A stretch of DNA of 64,000 bases from Dyadobacter sandarakinus (GCF_016894445.1 NZ_CP056775.1:744001-808000); one strand, 5' to 3'; counted from the first letter of the stretch, positions 8,503 through 18,240 are shown. Translations and numbers: made by a program. The notes: generated from the sequence alone by a model not told the origin.

Positions 8503-9801
8503 CTAGTCCTTTAACGATTCTTCCACCGGTTTCATTCGGGTTGTCAGAAAATGGATGATAAGCCAGGCTACCAGGTAAGCCAGTCCGCAGATGATAAACA
8601 GGATATTGTAACCTGCATTGATGTTACCGGAAGCTTTGTAAAAATCCAGCAGAGAGCCTACTACCAGGGGAAAAAGGGTAGAGCCGATCGACCCGGCCAT
8701 ACCCCCGATACCTACTACCGAGCTCACGGCACGCTTGGGAAAAATGTCGGAAACAATGGTGAAAATATTGGCACTCCATGCCTGGTGCGCCGCCGTGGCC
8801 ACACTGATAATGCCTACCGCCACCCAGATGTCTGTCGCAAACTGCGCGAGAATAATGGGCATCACTGCAAATGCCACGACCAGCAGGGTGGTCTTGCGCG
8901 CTCTCAGCGGAGCCCAGCCTTTTTTGATCAGGTAAGAAGACAGGTAACCTCCGCCGATGCTGCCGAACGTGGTAGCGGTATACACGATGGCCAAATGCAG
9001 GCTTGGCTTTTTGAGATCCAGCGCGAATGTATTGGCAAAATAGGACGGTAGCCAGAACAGGAAAAACCACCAGACAGGGTCCGTCAGGAATTTTCCGATA
9101 ATGAAAACCCAGGATTGCGGCAGCTGCAGCAACTTTCTCCATTTGATGGGCTTCTCGGCAGGGTTTGCCAGATGCTCATTATCCTGATGAATAAACTCGA
9201 ACTCATCTGCCGATACTTTTTTGTGCCGGGAGGGAATTTCGTAGAAAAGCCACCAGAATACCAGCCATATAAATCCCAGTGCGCCCGTAATCAGGAACGC
9301 TTCCTGCCAGCCATATGCGCCCAGCAGCCAGGGTACAAGAATGGGCGCTGCCACGGCCCCGATACTCGTGCCGGAGTTGAAAATGCCAGTTGCCAGTGCG
9401 CGTTCCTGCTTGGGAAACCATTCGGCCGTCGCTTTCACGGCCGCCGGGAAGTTGCCCGACTCGCCCAATCCCAATAAGGCACGTACCGCGCCAAATCCAA
9501 AGGTACTTGTTACAAATGCATGCAGGATTGCGGCTACACTCCATATGATAATCGACACTGCGTAGCCCAGCTTGGAGCCGATCCGGTCAATGAAATTCCC
9601 GAAAATCACATATCCGAATGCATAGCACCCGGCAAAAATCATGACAATATTGGCGTAATCGGTCTCGGTCCAGTTGAATTCTGTTTCAAGTGTGGGTTTG
9701 AGCAATCCCAGGATCTGCCGGTCGATGTAATTGATTGTGGTAGCAAAAAATAGTAAAGCACAAATTGTCCAACGATAGCTGCCGGTTGTGGTTTGTTTCA
9801 T
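8503..9801 (-). CDS. MFS transporter, anion:cation symporter (hexuronate/glucarate-like) family
   Basis: This 432-residue protein has the twelve hydrophobic segments and two-half layout of the major facilitator superfamily. The N-terminus (YIDRQILGLLKP), the loop FGNFIDRIGSK and the GLGESGNFPAA segment are typical of the ACS family (ExuT, GudP). Family members import hexuronates or related organic anions with protons; the substrate here is not determined. No uronate catabolic gene is adjacent. The gene is 69 bases upstream of the secreted dehydrogenase-like gene on the same strand, so import of its oxidation product is possible but speculative. Confidence 0.87.
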   Translation of the reverse strand: MKQTTTGSYRWTICALLFFATTINYIDRQILGLLKPTLETEFNWTETDYANIVMIFAGCYAFGYVIFGNFIDRIGSKLGYAVSIIIWSVAAILHAFVTSTFGFGAVRALLGLGESGNFPAAVKATAEWFPKQERALATGIFNSGTSIGAVAAPILVPWLLGAYGWQEAFLITGALGFIWLVFWWLFYEIPSRHKKVSADEFEFIHQDNEHLANPAEKPIKWRKLLQLPQSWVFIIGKFLTDPVWWFFLFWLPSYFANTFALDLKKPSLHLAIVYTATTFGSIGGGYLSSYLIKKGWAPLRARKTTLLVVAFAVMPIILAQFATDIWVAVGIISVATAAHQAWSANIFTIVSDIFPKRAVSSVVGIGGMAGSIGSTLFPLVVGSLLDFYKASGNINAGYNILFIICGLAYLVAWLIIHFLTTRMKPVEESLKD

Positions 9802-9915
9802 AATCGGGATTACAGAAATACTGCGTATAGGGAATGATCAACGCGTTTGTCAGGATGTAAGACTGCGTTTTTCCCTTTCTACCCCTTAAAACCATGATAA
9901 AGGCAGTAACAAAAA

Positions 9916-9938
9916 ATCCTGCACAAGCTGTGCAGGAT
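9916..9938 (-). terminator. Intrinsic terminator after surE
   Basis: Perfect 10-bp arms (ATCCTGCACA, TGTGCAGGAT) with a 3-base loop are followed on the minus strand by a run of T. The site lies just past the surE stop and separates it from the MFS gene. Confidence 0.85.
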
Positions 9939-9968
9939 GTCCATTTGTAGCATTAAAACCGGTCTGAA

Positions 9969-10727
9969 TCACTCTGTCTGCTGCCCAGCCGACTCGGAAA
10001 TCGGGTAGGCAAGCTGGGCTTTCACGAGCTCTGCCTCATTGGTGAGATCAAGGCGTAGCGGCGTAATGGATACGAACTGGTTCTCAATGGCCCAGCGGTC
10101 GGTACCTTCCTCGGCGGGTTCCAGTGGCACTACCGTAAACCAGTAATGCTTCCGCCCCATCGGGTCGAGGCCCGGAACAATCTTATTGTCATACAATCTT
10201 ACCGACTGCCTTGTCCAGCGCACGCCTTTGGGGTGATGCGGGAAGTTGACATTGACCAGGTTCAGGTGCGGATTCTTGAAAAGCAGATCCAGTGTTTGTT
10301 CAACAAAAGGATCCAGTGACGGAAAGTCGGGTTCCACGTCGGTAGGTGTGCTCAGCGCAATACCTTTAAGCCCGAACAACACGGCCTGTTTGGCTGCTGC
10401 CAGCGTCCCGGAGTGCCACATGGCATTACCGAGGTTAGGGCCCATATTAATGCCCGACAACACTACGTCGGGTTTATCCCAGAGGTGCTGGCCCAAAGCC
10501 ACGCAGTCAGCGGGGGTACCATTGACCCGGTAGGCCTCAATGCCTCCAAAGTCGACGGGTGATTTTTTATAGGATAGCGGACGGGACGCTGTGATGGCGT
10601 GACCCATGGATGACTGCTCCACATCCGGCGCCACAATCTTAACTTCCCCGAAGCGGGCTGCAATTTTGGCGAGTGCAGCGATACCGGGACTGTAAATTCC
10701 GTCGTCGTTTGTTACCAGAATTTTCAT
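9969..10727 (-). CDS. surE: 5'/3'-nucleotidase SurE
   Basis: SurE (252 aa from the ATG at 10727; an in-frame TTG two codons earlier is less likely) is a metal-dependent nucleoside monophosphatase linked to stationary-phase survival. The metal ligands are visible: VTNDDGI with Asp8 and Asp9, Ser40 in EQSSMGHA, and Asn94 in SGINMGPNLG. GTPADCV is also diagnostic. Length is normal for SurE. It is divergent from the lipid kinase gene with about 75 bases between, and its own terminator follows. Confidence 0.96.
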   Translation of the reverse strand: MKILVTNDDGIYSPGIAALAKIAARFGEVKIVAPDVEQSSMGHAITASRPLSYKKSPVDFGGIEAYRVNGTPADCVALGQHLWDKPDVVLSGINMGPNLGNAMWHSGTLAAAKQAVLFGLKGIALSTPTDVEPDFPSLDPFVEQTLDLLFKNPHLNLVNVNFPHHPKGVRWTRQSVRLYDNKIVPGLDPMGRKHYWFTVVPLEPAEEGTDRWAIENQFVSITPLRLDLTNEAELVKAQLAYPISESAGQQTE

Positions 10728-10804
10728 AAGCAAAGTTGTTTTCCGCCTCAGCTAATAAAATTATGCCTGGTATATTTTTTATGATGCAGTTGTAAAATCC
10801 TTTT

Positions 10805-11704
10805 ATGAAAAAAGTACGGCTCTTGCATAACCCCACTGCCGGGGACAACGATTTCACGAAAGAAGAACTCGTCAGGCTGATCGGGAAAGAAGGTTTTGAT
10901 TGTACGTATGCTTCTGTGAGGGATGAAAAGTGGGACGACTTTGAAGAAGATACGGATTTCCTGATCATAGCCGGGGGCGACGGTACGGTACGCCGGGTCT
11001 CCAAAGCATTGATGAACCGGAAGCGGCTCGACAAGCAGTTTCCGCTTGCATTGCTGCCACATGGCACTGCCAACAACATTGCCGGTGCTCTGCAGGTGGA
11101 AGGTTCCGTCAGGGATATTGTGCGCAGCTGGCACCATGACCGCCTCAAACTATTTGACATCGGGAAAGTGTACGGGTTGGATAAAGACCTGTTTTTCCTC
11201 GAAAGTTTCGGCTTCGGCATATTTCCGCGGCTGATGAAGGTGATGGAGAAGATCCATGAAGAAATCGGCGACAGTGCGGAGGAAAAAATCAGGGCGGCAA
11301 GAGCCATGCTGTACGATGTACTGCTGAACTATGAAGCCTCGGAATGTCGCATTGTAGCGGATGGGGCTGAACATTCGGGCAAGTATGTGATGGTAGAAAT
11401 CATGAATATTTCTTCTATCGGCCCTAACCTGGCACTTGCTCCCTGGGCTGATCCGGGTGACGGCGAGCTGGAAATTGTTACGGTGGCAGCCTCACAACGT
11501 TCAAAATTCGAAACATTTTTGCTCAACCAGATCAATGGGGTGGCGGATACCTTTCATTTCACTACAATCAGGGGCAAGAACATTGCGGTTTACTGGGAAG
11601 GCAAGGATGTTCATGCAGATGATGAGCTGCTCAAAATGCAGAAGTCACACGAAATACAGATCAAGGTACAGCCTGGTATGCTGGAATTTCTGGTAAAACA
11701 GTAA
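10805..11704 (+). CDS. Diacylglycerol kinase family lipid kinase (YegS/DgkB-like)
   Basis: This 299-residue protein shows the N-terminal LLHNPTAGDND segment and the nucleotide-binding motif IIAGGDGTVRRV (GGDGT at 57-61). LLPHGTANNIA follows, the second conserved motif of the DAGK catalytic domain. The C-terminal half forms the beta-sandwich of YegS-type kinases. Members phosphorylate diacylglycerol, sphingoid bases or other lipids at the inner membrane; which one here is unknown. It sits upstream of the Anbu gene on the same strand with about 155 bases between. Confidence 0.9.
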   Translation: MKKVRLLHNPTAGDNDFTKEELVRLIGKEGFDCTYASVRDEKWDDFEEDTDFLIIAGGDGTVRRVSKALMNRKRLDKQFPLALLPHGTANNIAGALQVEGSVRDIVRSWHHDRLKLFDIGKVYGLDKDLFFLESFGFGIFPRLMKVMEKIHEEIGDSAEEKIRAARAMLYDVLLNYEASECRIVADGAEHSGKYVMVEIMNISSIGPNLALAPWADPGDGELEIVTVAASQRSKFETFLLNQINGVADTFHFTTIRGKNIAVYWEGKDVHADDELLKMQKSHEIQIKVQPGMLEFLVKQ

Positions 11705-11860
11705 ACCTCCCTGTCAGGAGCGTACACGCATAAACCCGGATTTTTACCACTTTTATTAAAAATAAAAACAGGGCTTTTGGTAAATTGGCCGCCAGGGCTC
11801 GTGAATATATGCTTTGGAAAAAGGTTTATCCAGCACCAAAAGGCCTTTAAATTCAGGAAA

Positions 11861-12604
11861 ATGACTTATTGCTTAGGAATTAAAGTAAAGGAAGGACTGA
11901 TCGCACTGGCCGACACGCGGATTACCGCAGGTACCAACACGACGGTTAAAAGAAAGATGTACGTCACGCAGAGTGATCAGTATTCGCTGTTTATCATGAC
12001 GAGCGGACTGCGGTCGGTGCGTGACAAAGCCGTACATTACTTTGAAGAGGCAATTGCCGAAGGGGTGGTTTACAACAAGCTGTACAAGGCCGTGAATGCA
12101 TTCGGTGAGCAGATCAAGCGCGTAGCCGAGGAAGACCGTGCCAATCTGGAACGGTCGGGTTTCAAGTTTAACCTTAATTCGATTGTGGGCGGGCAGCTTA
12201 AAGATGACAAGGAGCACAAGCTTTTTCTGCTGTATTCAGAAGGAAACTGGGTGGAGCTGGATGAGGGTTCACCTTATGTGATCATCGGCAACTCCGGGCA
12301 GGGAAAGGCCATACTCAACCGGGTACTCAACCCTACCTCAACCATGAAGCAAGCGTTAAAAGCGGGCTTTCTGTCATTTGACTCAACCCGGGTCAGCAAC
12401 AATGACGTTGATTTCCCGATTGATGTCATAACGTACAAAAAGAACAGCTTCGCTATCAATGAACACCGGTATGAGCAAAAGGATCTGGCGCGGATAGCCG
12501 AAGCCTGGGCGTTGAAACTTCAGGAAGCACTGGATGATATGCCCGAGGACTGGATTAATGATGCGTTTGCCAAAGACGAGGAGTCTTCGCAGGACAACCA
12601 TTAA
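11861..12604 (+). CDS. Anbu-type proteasome-like Ntn-hydrolase peptidase
   Basis: From the ATG at 11861 the 247-residue product starts Met-Thr-Tyr-Cys. After Met removal it has Thr1, Asp17 (ALAD) and Lys31 (KRKM), matching the Thr1/Asp17/Lys33 triad of proteasome beta subunits. The TYCLGIKVKEGLIALADTR opening and unprocessed N-terminal Thr are the signature of Anbu, the ancestral beta-subunit family; HslV starts TTI and is shorter. The ORF could extend upstream to 11777, but this would bury the nucleophile. Anbu in Proteobacteria normally sits with a permuted ATP-grasp, an alpha-E protein and a transglutaminase-like gene; none is adjacent here. Cellular role unknown. Confidence 0.85.
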   Translation: MTYCLGIKVKEGLIALADTRITAGTNTTVKRKMYVTQSDQYSLFIMTSGLRSVRDKAVHYFEEAIAEGVVYNKLYKAVNAFGEQIKRVAEEDRANLERSGFKFNLNSIVGGQLKDDKEHKLFLLYSEGNWVELDEGSPYVIIGNSGQGKAILNRVLNPTSTMKQALKAGFLSFDSTRVSNNDVDFPIDVITYKKNSFAINEHRYEQKDLARIAEAWALKLQEALDDMPEDWINDAFAKDEESSQDNH

Positions 12605-12625
12605 TGTTTTTTTAAGTACAAGAAT

Positions 12626-12657
12626 GTAAAGCCCGGCTGATGTCAGCTGGGCTTTAC
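12626..12657. terminator. Bidirectional terminator between Anbu and RND genes
   Basis: Fifteen-bp arms (12626-12640 and 12643-12657), with one G.T-type mismatch, are followed by GTTTTTTA on the plus strand and by T-rich sequence on the minus strand upstream side. The right arm contains the RND stop codon at 12643-12645, so the terminator overlaps the coding end. Confidence 0.85.
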
Positions 12658-14964
12658 GTTTTTACCCTGACGCTTGGCAATGGAAAGCAGCAGGGCAGGC
12701 AGCAGGATCAGGTTGGTGCACATGGCTACAAGGAGCGTAATGGATACCATCACACCCATCGCTGCAGTACCTCCGAAGCTCGATGCCGAAAAGATCGAGA
12801 AGCCGCAGAAGAGGATGATCGCCGTGTAGATCATGCTTAATCCCGTACCAAAAATGGAGCGGGTTACAGCTTGCGAAGGCGTAAGCCCGTTTTTATAAAG
12901 CTCCTGCCGGTAGCGCGTCAGGAAGTAGACAGTACCATCAGAAGCAATCCCGAATGTAATGCTGAAAATCAGGATCGTTGTGGGCTTGAAGTAAATGTCA
13001 AAATAACCCATAATCCCGGCGGTAAGGGCCAGCGGAATAAGGCAGGGGAGCTTGGAGAGCAGGATAATCGGAATGGAGCGGAAGAGTACCATGCCCACAA
13101 TTGCAATGAGTACGATGGCAATCAGCAGGCTTTCATACAGGTTGCTGAGCAGGTAGTCATTGCTTTTAAGGAAAACAAGGCTGTGCCCGGTGAGGCTAAC
13201 CTTATATTGCTGCGGACTGAAAATCGAATCCACTTTCGGGCGGATCTGCTCCATTAATGCTTTGATCCTTTCCGATCCCACATCAGCCATCTGAAAGCTG
13301 ACGCGGGTCACGCTCTTGTCTTTGTTCAGGAAATTATTCAGCTGGCTGGCCGCGCCGGTATTACCCTGTACGTAGGCAGTGAGCTTGTTAAGTTCAAGCA
13401 CGCCGGGCAGGGCAAAGTAACGCGCATCGCCTCCACGGTAGGCCTGGTACAGAAACCGTGAAGCTTCCACGACAGAAATTGGCTTCGAAAATTCAGGGAA
13501 TTTGGCCATTTCATTTTGCAGCGCCTTGATCTTGTACAATGTTCTGGCCTGGTCGGCAAAAACACCATTCGGTTGTTTGGTATCGATCATCACCTCAAAT
13601 GGCAGCACCCCATTGAAGTTTTTTTCGAAAAACCGAAGGTCGGTATACACAATGTCCTTTTTGGGCAGGTCGTCCACCACATATCCGATCGTCTGGATCT
13701 TGGTCATACCATAACCTGAGATAATGATGAGCAGCACCATCGCAATGTAAATTTCCCTCCGCTTGTTATGCACCAGAAAATTGACTTTGGTCAGGAAGCC
13801 AGCCGCCCATTTTCCGTCAAGGTGTTTCAGGTGGCGGGCTTTGGGTTCATCCATATAATGCAGCGTAATCGGCAGCAGGATCAGGCAGAGTACATAAGTG
13901 ATCATCACGCTGATGGCGGCCACTACGCCAAATTCCACCAGCAGGATACTGTTTGTAAAGTAAAACACACCGAAACCGATCGCAGTAGTGATATTGGCCA
14001 GGAATGTGGACAACCCGATCTGGATGATCATGGTGCGCAGGGCGTCATCCTTGGACTGCCCGGCTTTAAGTTCAGCCTGGTACTTATTGATCAGAAAAAC
14101 ACAATTTGGAACCCCTATGACGATCAGCAGGGGCGGAATAAGTCCGGTGAGTGCCGTGATTTTGTACCCGAACAAATGCAGTAAGCCCACCGAAAAAATC
14201 ACCCCGATCAGTACGACGATGATGGAGAGCAGGGTAAGCCGCAGTGACCTGAAAAAAGCCCAGAGGATAAACAGCGTGACGAGCACGGCCAGGCCCATAA
14301 AAAGCTCCATTTCACCGGAGATCTTCTTCATATTTACTGTCCGGATGTAGGGCATGCCGGAGTAATGCAGGTCAGTGTGGTATTTGGCAGAGAACTCCTC
14401 AGCCATGGCTTCTATATCGCTGACAATGGTAAGCCTGCGCTTGGAATTCAGTTCTTTATCGTTGAAAGTGACCACAATCAGCGTGGCATTGGTCTTGGAG
14501 TTAAGTACCAGACCCTCGTAAATCGGAAGGTTCGCAATTTCTTTTTTAAGGCTGTCTACCTCGGGCTGGGTAGTCGGGATCTGCCGGATGACGGGGGCAA
14601 AGTCGAATTTCTTAAGACTGTCATTCCGTACGACCTTGTATACATTGGCCAGGGAAAGCACGTTTTTGATGCCTTCCGTCTGCCTGATGCGCTGGGAGAG
14701 TTTGCACCAATCCTGAAATTTGGCGAGCTGGAACATTTGCGGGTCCTGCCAGCCAATCACCATAACGCTGCCGTCCTCACCAAAGAGCTTCCTAAAATCC
14801 TGGTACTCCTTTTCCACGGGGTCGTTTGAAGGGAGTATCCTGGCAAACTGATAGGAGAGTTCAATTTTGCTGGCTTCATAGGCCATGAAGACAGTTGAGA
14901 CGAGCACCAGGGCCACCCACATCAGCCTGAAACGAATGATGTAAGTCGCTATTTTATTCCACAT
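12643..14964 (-). CDS. RND superfamily exporter (MMPL/HpnN-like)
   Basis: This 773-residue membrane protein has the duplicated RND plan. TM1 (about 10-30) is followed by a large extracytoplasmic loop (about 35-210) and a five-helix bundle (about 225-380). The second half repeats the pattern: a TM segment near 400, a loop from about 425 to 620 and a bundle from about 635 to 765. The size and lack of an adjacent membrane-fusion protein fit the hydrophobe/lipid exporters of the MMPL or HpnN group rather than AcrB. The cargo is not known. A -7-like TATATTTG lies about 30 bases upstream on the minus strand (15001-14994), without a clear -33 element. Confidence 0.87.
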   Translation of the reverse strand: MWNKIATYIIRFRLMWVALVLVSTVFMAYEASKIELSYQFARILPSNDPVEKEYQDFRKLFGEDGSVMVIGWQDPQMFQLAKFQDWCKLSQRIRQTEGIKNVLSLANVYKVVRNDSLKKFDFAPVIRQIPTTQPEVDSLKKEIANLPIYEGLVLNSKTNATLIVVTFNDKELNSKRRLTIVSDIEAMAEEFSAKYHTDLHYSGMPYIRTVNMKKISGEMELFMGLAVLVTLFILWAFFRSLRLTLLSIIVVLIGVIFSVGLLHLFGYKITALTGLIPPLLIVIGVPNCVFLINKYQAELKAGQSKDDALRTMIIQIGLSTFLANITTAIGFGVFYFTNSILLVEFGVVAAISVMITYVLCLILLPITLHYMDEPKARHLKHLDGKWAAGFLTKVNFLVHNKRREIYIAMVLLIIISGYGMTKIQTIGYVVDDLPKKDIVYTDLRFFEKNFNGVLPFEVMIDTKQPNGVFADQARTLYKIKALQNEMAKFPEFSKPISVVEASRFLYQAYRGGDARYFALPGVLELNKLTAYVQGNTGAASQLNNFLNKDKSVTRVSFQMADVGSERIKALMEQIRPKVDSIFSPQQYKVSLTGHSLVFLKSNDYLLSNLYESLLIAIVLIAIVGMVLFRSIPIILLSKLPCLIPLALTAGIMGYFDIYFKPTTILIFSITFGIASDGTVYFLTRYRQELYKNGLTPSQAVTRSIFGTGLSMIYTAIILFCGFSIFSASSFGGTAAMGVMVSITLLVAMCTNLILLPALLLSIAKRQGKNVKPS

Positions 14965-15107
14965 ATAGGGCGATCAGGGTTATACAAAAGTTGCAAATAT
15001 AAGCACCCACCCCGGGAATAGCAGTCTTTTCCCGGTGAATGTTGGGGTGTGTAGCGTGATAAAAATGTTGTTGTGGCGGGGTTTTGAAGATGATAACGGG
15101 CAACCTG

Positions 15108-16292
15108 TCAGATTCCTGTTATTTTCTCAAGATGGTGGTAATCAATGCCAAAGTATTCCCGGGTCGCTTTTATTTTGTCCAGGATTTCCTGCTTGGGTAC
15201 AGTAAGGTGATGGTCTTTCATACCAACGATCATCACGTTTTTGGGCGTATGCGCATCTGATATAAATTCAAAAACTTTCGTCCGGTATCCAAAGTATTCC
15301 AGGATCAGCGCCCGGATACCATCCGTAACCATCTCGGCCTGGCGTTCCAGAAAGATGCCGTGGCGGGTCAGGAATCGCACGTCGTTTTCCACCTTTGATT
15401 TTTCCATTTCCCGGCGGATCTGCTTGTGGCAGCATGGTGCCACCACGATCAGTTCTGCCTCTGCACGAATCCCTTTGGCAATCGCATCGTCCGTAGCCGT
15501 ATCACAGGCATGCAGTGCGATAAGCATGTCTAGTTTTTCGGTTTCAAACCCTTCGATGGTACCCTGGCTGAAATGTAGTCCTTCAAAGCCCGTTTCTGCG
15601 GCTATCTGATTGCAAAGCTCTACCAGGTCTTGCCTGAACTCCACACCCGTTACCGCCGCATTCCGCTGAAGTACATTCGTGAGGTAGTCATACAATGCAA
15701 ATGTCAGGTAGCCTTTTCCGGATCCCATATCCGCGATCCGGATCGTTCCCTCGCCGGGAATATCGCGGATCAGCGTACTGAGAATATCTACATAATGGTT
15801 AATCTGCCTGTACTTATCCTGCGCATTGTTGAAAACAGTTCCATGTTGGTCGGTAATTTTCAATGCCTGCAGGTAAGGCTTGTCCTGGGAGGTAATCAGC
15901 CGGTGCTTGGCTTTATCATGGGTTGGTGCCGGCGCAGGACGTGCTTCGGTTTCTGTTTTTCTCACAACTATGCGCCCGTTTTTCAGCACTTCAAATTGAA
16001 TGCTGCCCTGGGTTGTCTGCAAAGTGGCAATATGGAAATCGGCAGGAAGCAGCTGTTGTAAAGTCGCTACTCCCTCGGCGGGATTGTAGTTCCGGACAAT
16101 ATCCCGGGTTTTGTAGCGGTACGTGAAGCTTAGCTTATCTTCTTTTTTAATAACCGCCCTGCGGATGTAGATATTCTTCAGTCCCTCGTCCGTGCCCTGA
16201 TAGTTGCCCAGCGAGAGTTTGATAAAGGAATTTGCAGAAAGACTTGTGTGAACCTCATTGACAAACTCCTGTATCCTGTCTTCCATAATCAT
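15108..16292 (-). CDS. Class I SAM-dependent methyltransferase (Methyltransf_32/METTL25-like domain)
   Basis: The 394-residue product has an N-terminal domain of about 150 residues without a recognised family. The catalytic half has the SAM site IADMGSGKGYLTFAL (about 196-210), an acidic strand VTGVEFRQDLVE and ALHACDTATDDAI. VVAPCCHKQIRRE, a Cys-Cys-His segment, is characteristic of the Methyltransf_32 group. Relatives are annotated as RNA or protein methylases; the substrate is not established. The start could be Met1 (16292) or Met3 (16286). It lies 50 bases downstream of the sensor kinase, on the same strand. Confidence 0.82.
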   Translation of the reverse strand: MIMEDRIQEFVNEVHTSLSANSFIKLSLGNYQGTDEGLKNIYIRRAVIKKEDKLSFTYRYKTRDIVRNYNPAEGVATLQQLLPADFHIATLQTTQGSIQFEVLKNGRIVVRKTETEARPAPAPTHDKAKHRLITSQDKPYLQALKITDQHGTVFNNAQDKYRQINHYVDILSTLIRDIPGEGTIRIADMGSGKGYLTFALYDYLTNVLQRNAAVTGVEFRQDLVELCNQIAAETGFEGLHFSQGTIEGFETEKLDMLIALHACDTATDDAIAKGIRAEAELIVVAPCCHKQIRREMEKSKVENDVRFLTRHGIFLERQAEMVTDGIRALILEYFGYRTKVFEFISDAHTPKNVMIVGMKDHHLTVPKQEILDKIKATREYFGIDYHHLEKITGI

Positions 16293-16342
16293 GATTTTGG
16301 TACATACTGCCCGGCTTGGTCCGCCGGATTCAACAGCCTGGT

Positions 16343-18148
16343 TCAGGCCGCAGGTTTTGGAATTTCAATTTCAACTTTAATGCCTGTCTGCGCTTCACTA
16401 TGGATCGTGAGCCGGCCACGCAGGCCCGAAACGCGGTTTTTGATATTTTTCAGGCCCATTCCCTGCCGCATCGGTTCTACAACTCCGGACCCGTTGTCAC
16501 TCACAATCACATAAATGTTCTTCATGCTTTCATAAAGGCTGATGGATGCCTTCGTAGAGCCTGAATGCTTGATAATGTTCGTAGTTAACTCAAGAATGAT
16601 GCTGTAAAGTTCAACTTCAATGCGGCTTTGCACCCGGTTATGCAGCCTGGAATTGAAAACAAACTCGATGTTCTTGTTCTCATTCATCTGACTCACAAGC
16701 CTTTCAAGCGCAATGACAAGTCCGTGCTCTTCCAGTTCCTGCGGCATGAGGTTGTGGGAAAGGCTGCGTAACTCGCGGTAAGCAGCGCCAACCATCTGAT
16801 GAACGCTCTGGTAAATTTTCTGCTCCTCAGGCGGTAAAAGCGACTTGTCAATGCCATACAGGTACCAGTTGAGTGACGCGAGCGTTCCGCCCAGGTTGTC
16901 GTGCAGCTCGGCCGCAACCCTTTTACGCTCGATGGTCTGCCCCTGGATCATGGCCTCGTGGATCTCGGCATTTTTCCTGCGAAGCTTTTTATTGTTCAGC
17001 CAGAGAATGATGGCAAGTATCAGAACCAGAATGGAAACTGTGGCGAAAATGGATGTCTGCAGGCGCTGTGTCTCAATGGCTTTTTCCTGTATTTCGGAAT
17101 CTTTGCGCTCATTTTCATAGGTAAGCTGGTACATGGTGTACTCACGCTGTACATTGTCTGTATGCACCATGCGCCGGTTGAAAATGACCTTTTCCATATA
17201 GTCCAGCGCCTTGTCGTGCATTCCTTTGCCCTTATAGGCCCTGGAAAGCGACAGCAGCGCCCAGTTGGTTTGCTGCACGGAATGGTAAAGGACAGAGGAA
17301 TCGAGTGCGGCAGTGGAAGTGGCTATGCCTTTGTCAAACTGACCTTGGAGACAGTAATTATTGGCAATATCGTTCAGGACATTGACTTGCCCATACCGGT
17401 TTTGGATCCTGGTAAAAAGCGCCAGCGACTGGTCAAAGTATTTTTCGGCAGGCGCATATTGCTTTTGCAGCACATGCAGGTACCCTTTGCTTTGCAGCAC
17501 CGTAGCACGTCCCCAATCCGACTCGATCTTATCAAACAAGGCATATGCCTCGTCGTAGTAGGGCATACTCTCATCATAGAGCTTTTTTTCGCGGAAGCTG
17601 TTGGCCAGGTTTTCCAGACACATCGCCTGTGAGCTGTCCGCACCGAGTGCTTTGAAAGTGCTTATGGCCCGGTTATAGTTCACCCGGGCCGAGTCCCACT
17701 GCCGGTACTCCCCATAGCTTTCCGCCAGAAAGCGCTGGGCATGTGCGGTATAAAAGGGCATATGCAGCTGCCGCGAGAGCATGATGGTCTCGTTGGACAA
17801 TCCGCGGAGTATATCATAGCTGCCATCGAGCAGATAGTACGTGCTCAGCAGGTTGTAAGCCAATACTTTACCTTTGGCCCACTGGTGTTTTTGAGAAAGG
17901 CGCAGCACAAATTTGGCGTAAAACATCGCCTTTTCTGCGTCCATAAACAGGTAGGAGGAGGCAAATTGGTGGTACTGGTTAATCAGTACGGTGTCTTCCG
18001 CAAAGCCTTCCTGAGGAACTGCAAGCACCAGCGTGTCAGTGAATGCGCCGGATTTTTTTTCAGAGGGCGAACTGCATTTCAAAGTCGCCATCGCGACAAC
18101 AACCAGCAGAAGCGCACGGGCGATATACCTGGCCCTATCGTATACCAT
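16343..18148 (-). CDS. TPR-repeat sensor histidine kinase (HisKA_3 type)
   Basis: This 601-residue membrane kinase has a signal segment (about 8-25, ending ATLKC), then roughly six tetratricopeptide-like helical pairs outside the membrane (about 45-340). One TM helix follows (about 370-388) and then a cytoplasmic kinase. The phosphoacceptor is His416 in RVAAELHDNLGG, typical of NarX/DesK-type HisKA_3 kinases. VSDNGSG is the N/G1 region and MGLKNIKNRV the G2 region of the ATPase. Its partner would be a LuxR-type response regulator, but none is adjacent. Bacteroidota encode many such extracellular-TPR kinases; the signal is unknown. Confidence 0.9.
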   Translation of the reverse strand: MVYDRARYIARALLLVVVAMATLKCSSPSEKKSGAFTDTLVLAVPQEGFAEDTVLINQYHQFASSYLFMDAEKAMFYAKFVLRLSQKHQWAKGKVLAYNLLSTYYLLDGSYDILRGLSNETIMLSRQLHMPFYTAHAQRFLAESYGEYRQWDSARVNYNRAISTFKALGADSSQAMCLENLANSFREKKLYDESMPYYDEAYALFDKIESDWGRATVLQSKGYLHVLQKQYAPAEKYFDQSLALFTRIQNRYGQVNVLNDIANNYCLQGQFDKGIATSTAALDSSVLYHSVQQTNWALLSLSRAYKGKGMHDKALDYMEKVIFNRRMVHTDNVQREYTMYQLTYENERKDSEIQEKAIETQRLQTSIFATVSILVLILAIILWLNNKKLRRKNAEIHEAMIQGQTIERKRVAAELHDNLGGTLASLNWYLYGIDKSLLPPEEQKIYQSVHQMVGAAYRELRSLSHNLMPQELEEHGLVIALERLVSQMNENKNIEFVFNSRLHNRVQSRIEVELYSIILELTTNIIKHSGSTKASISLYESMKNIYVIVSDNGSGVVEPMRQGMGLKNIKNRVSGLRGRLTIHSEAQTGIKVEIEIPKPAA

Positions 18149-18240
18149 GGCCGCAGGATTGTAAGCCGAACCGGATCAATAAGGGATTAGCCATGGTATA
18201 CGTAGAGGGGCTGAGCTGGTCTTTATTCAAATATATACAA

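Noticed and set aside
10639..11307. Open frame antisense to the lipid kinase, bridging to surE
   Set aside because: Ser-rich low-information product, overlaps two well-supported genes.
15012..15035. Hairpin CCGGGAA / TTCCCGG upstream of the RND gene
   Set aside because: Ten-base loop with no T-run in either direction; not a convincing terminator or operator.
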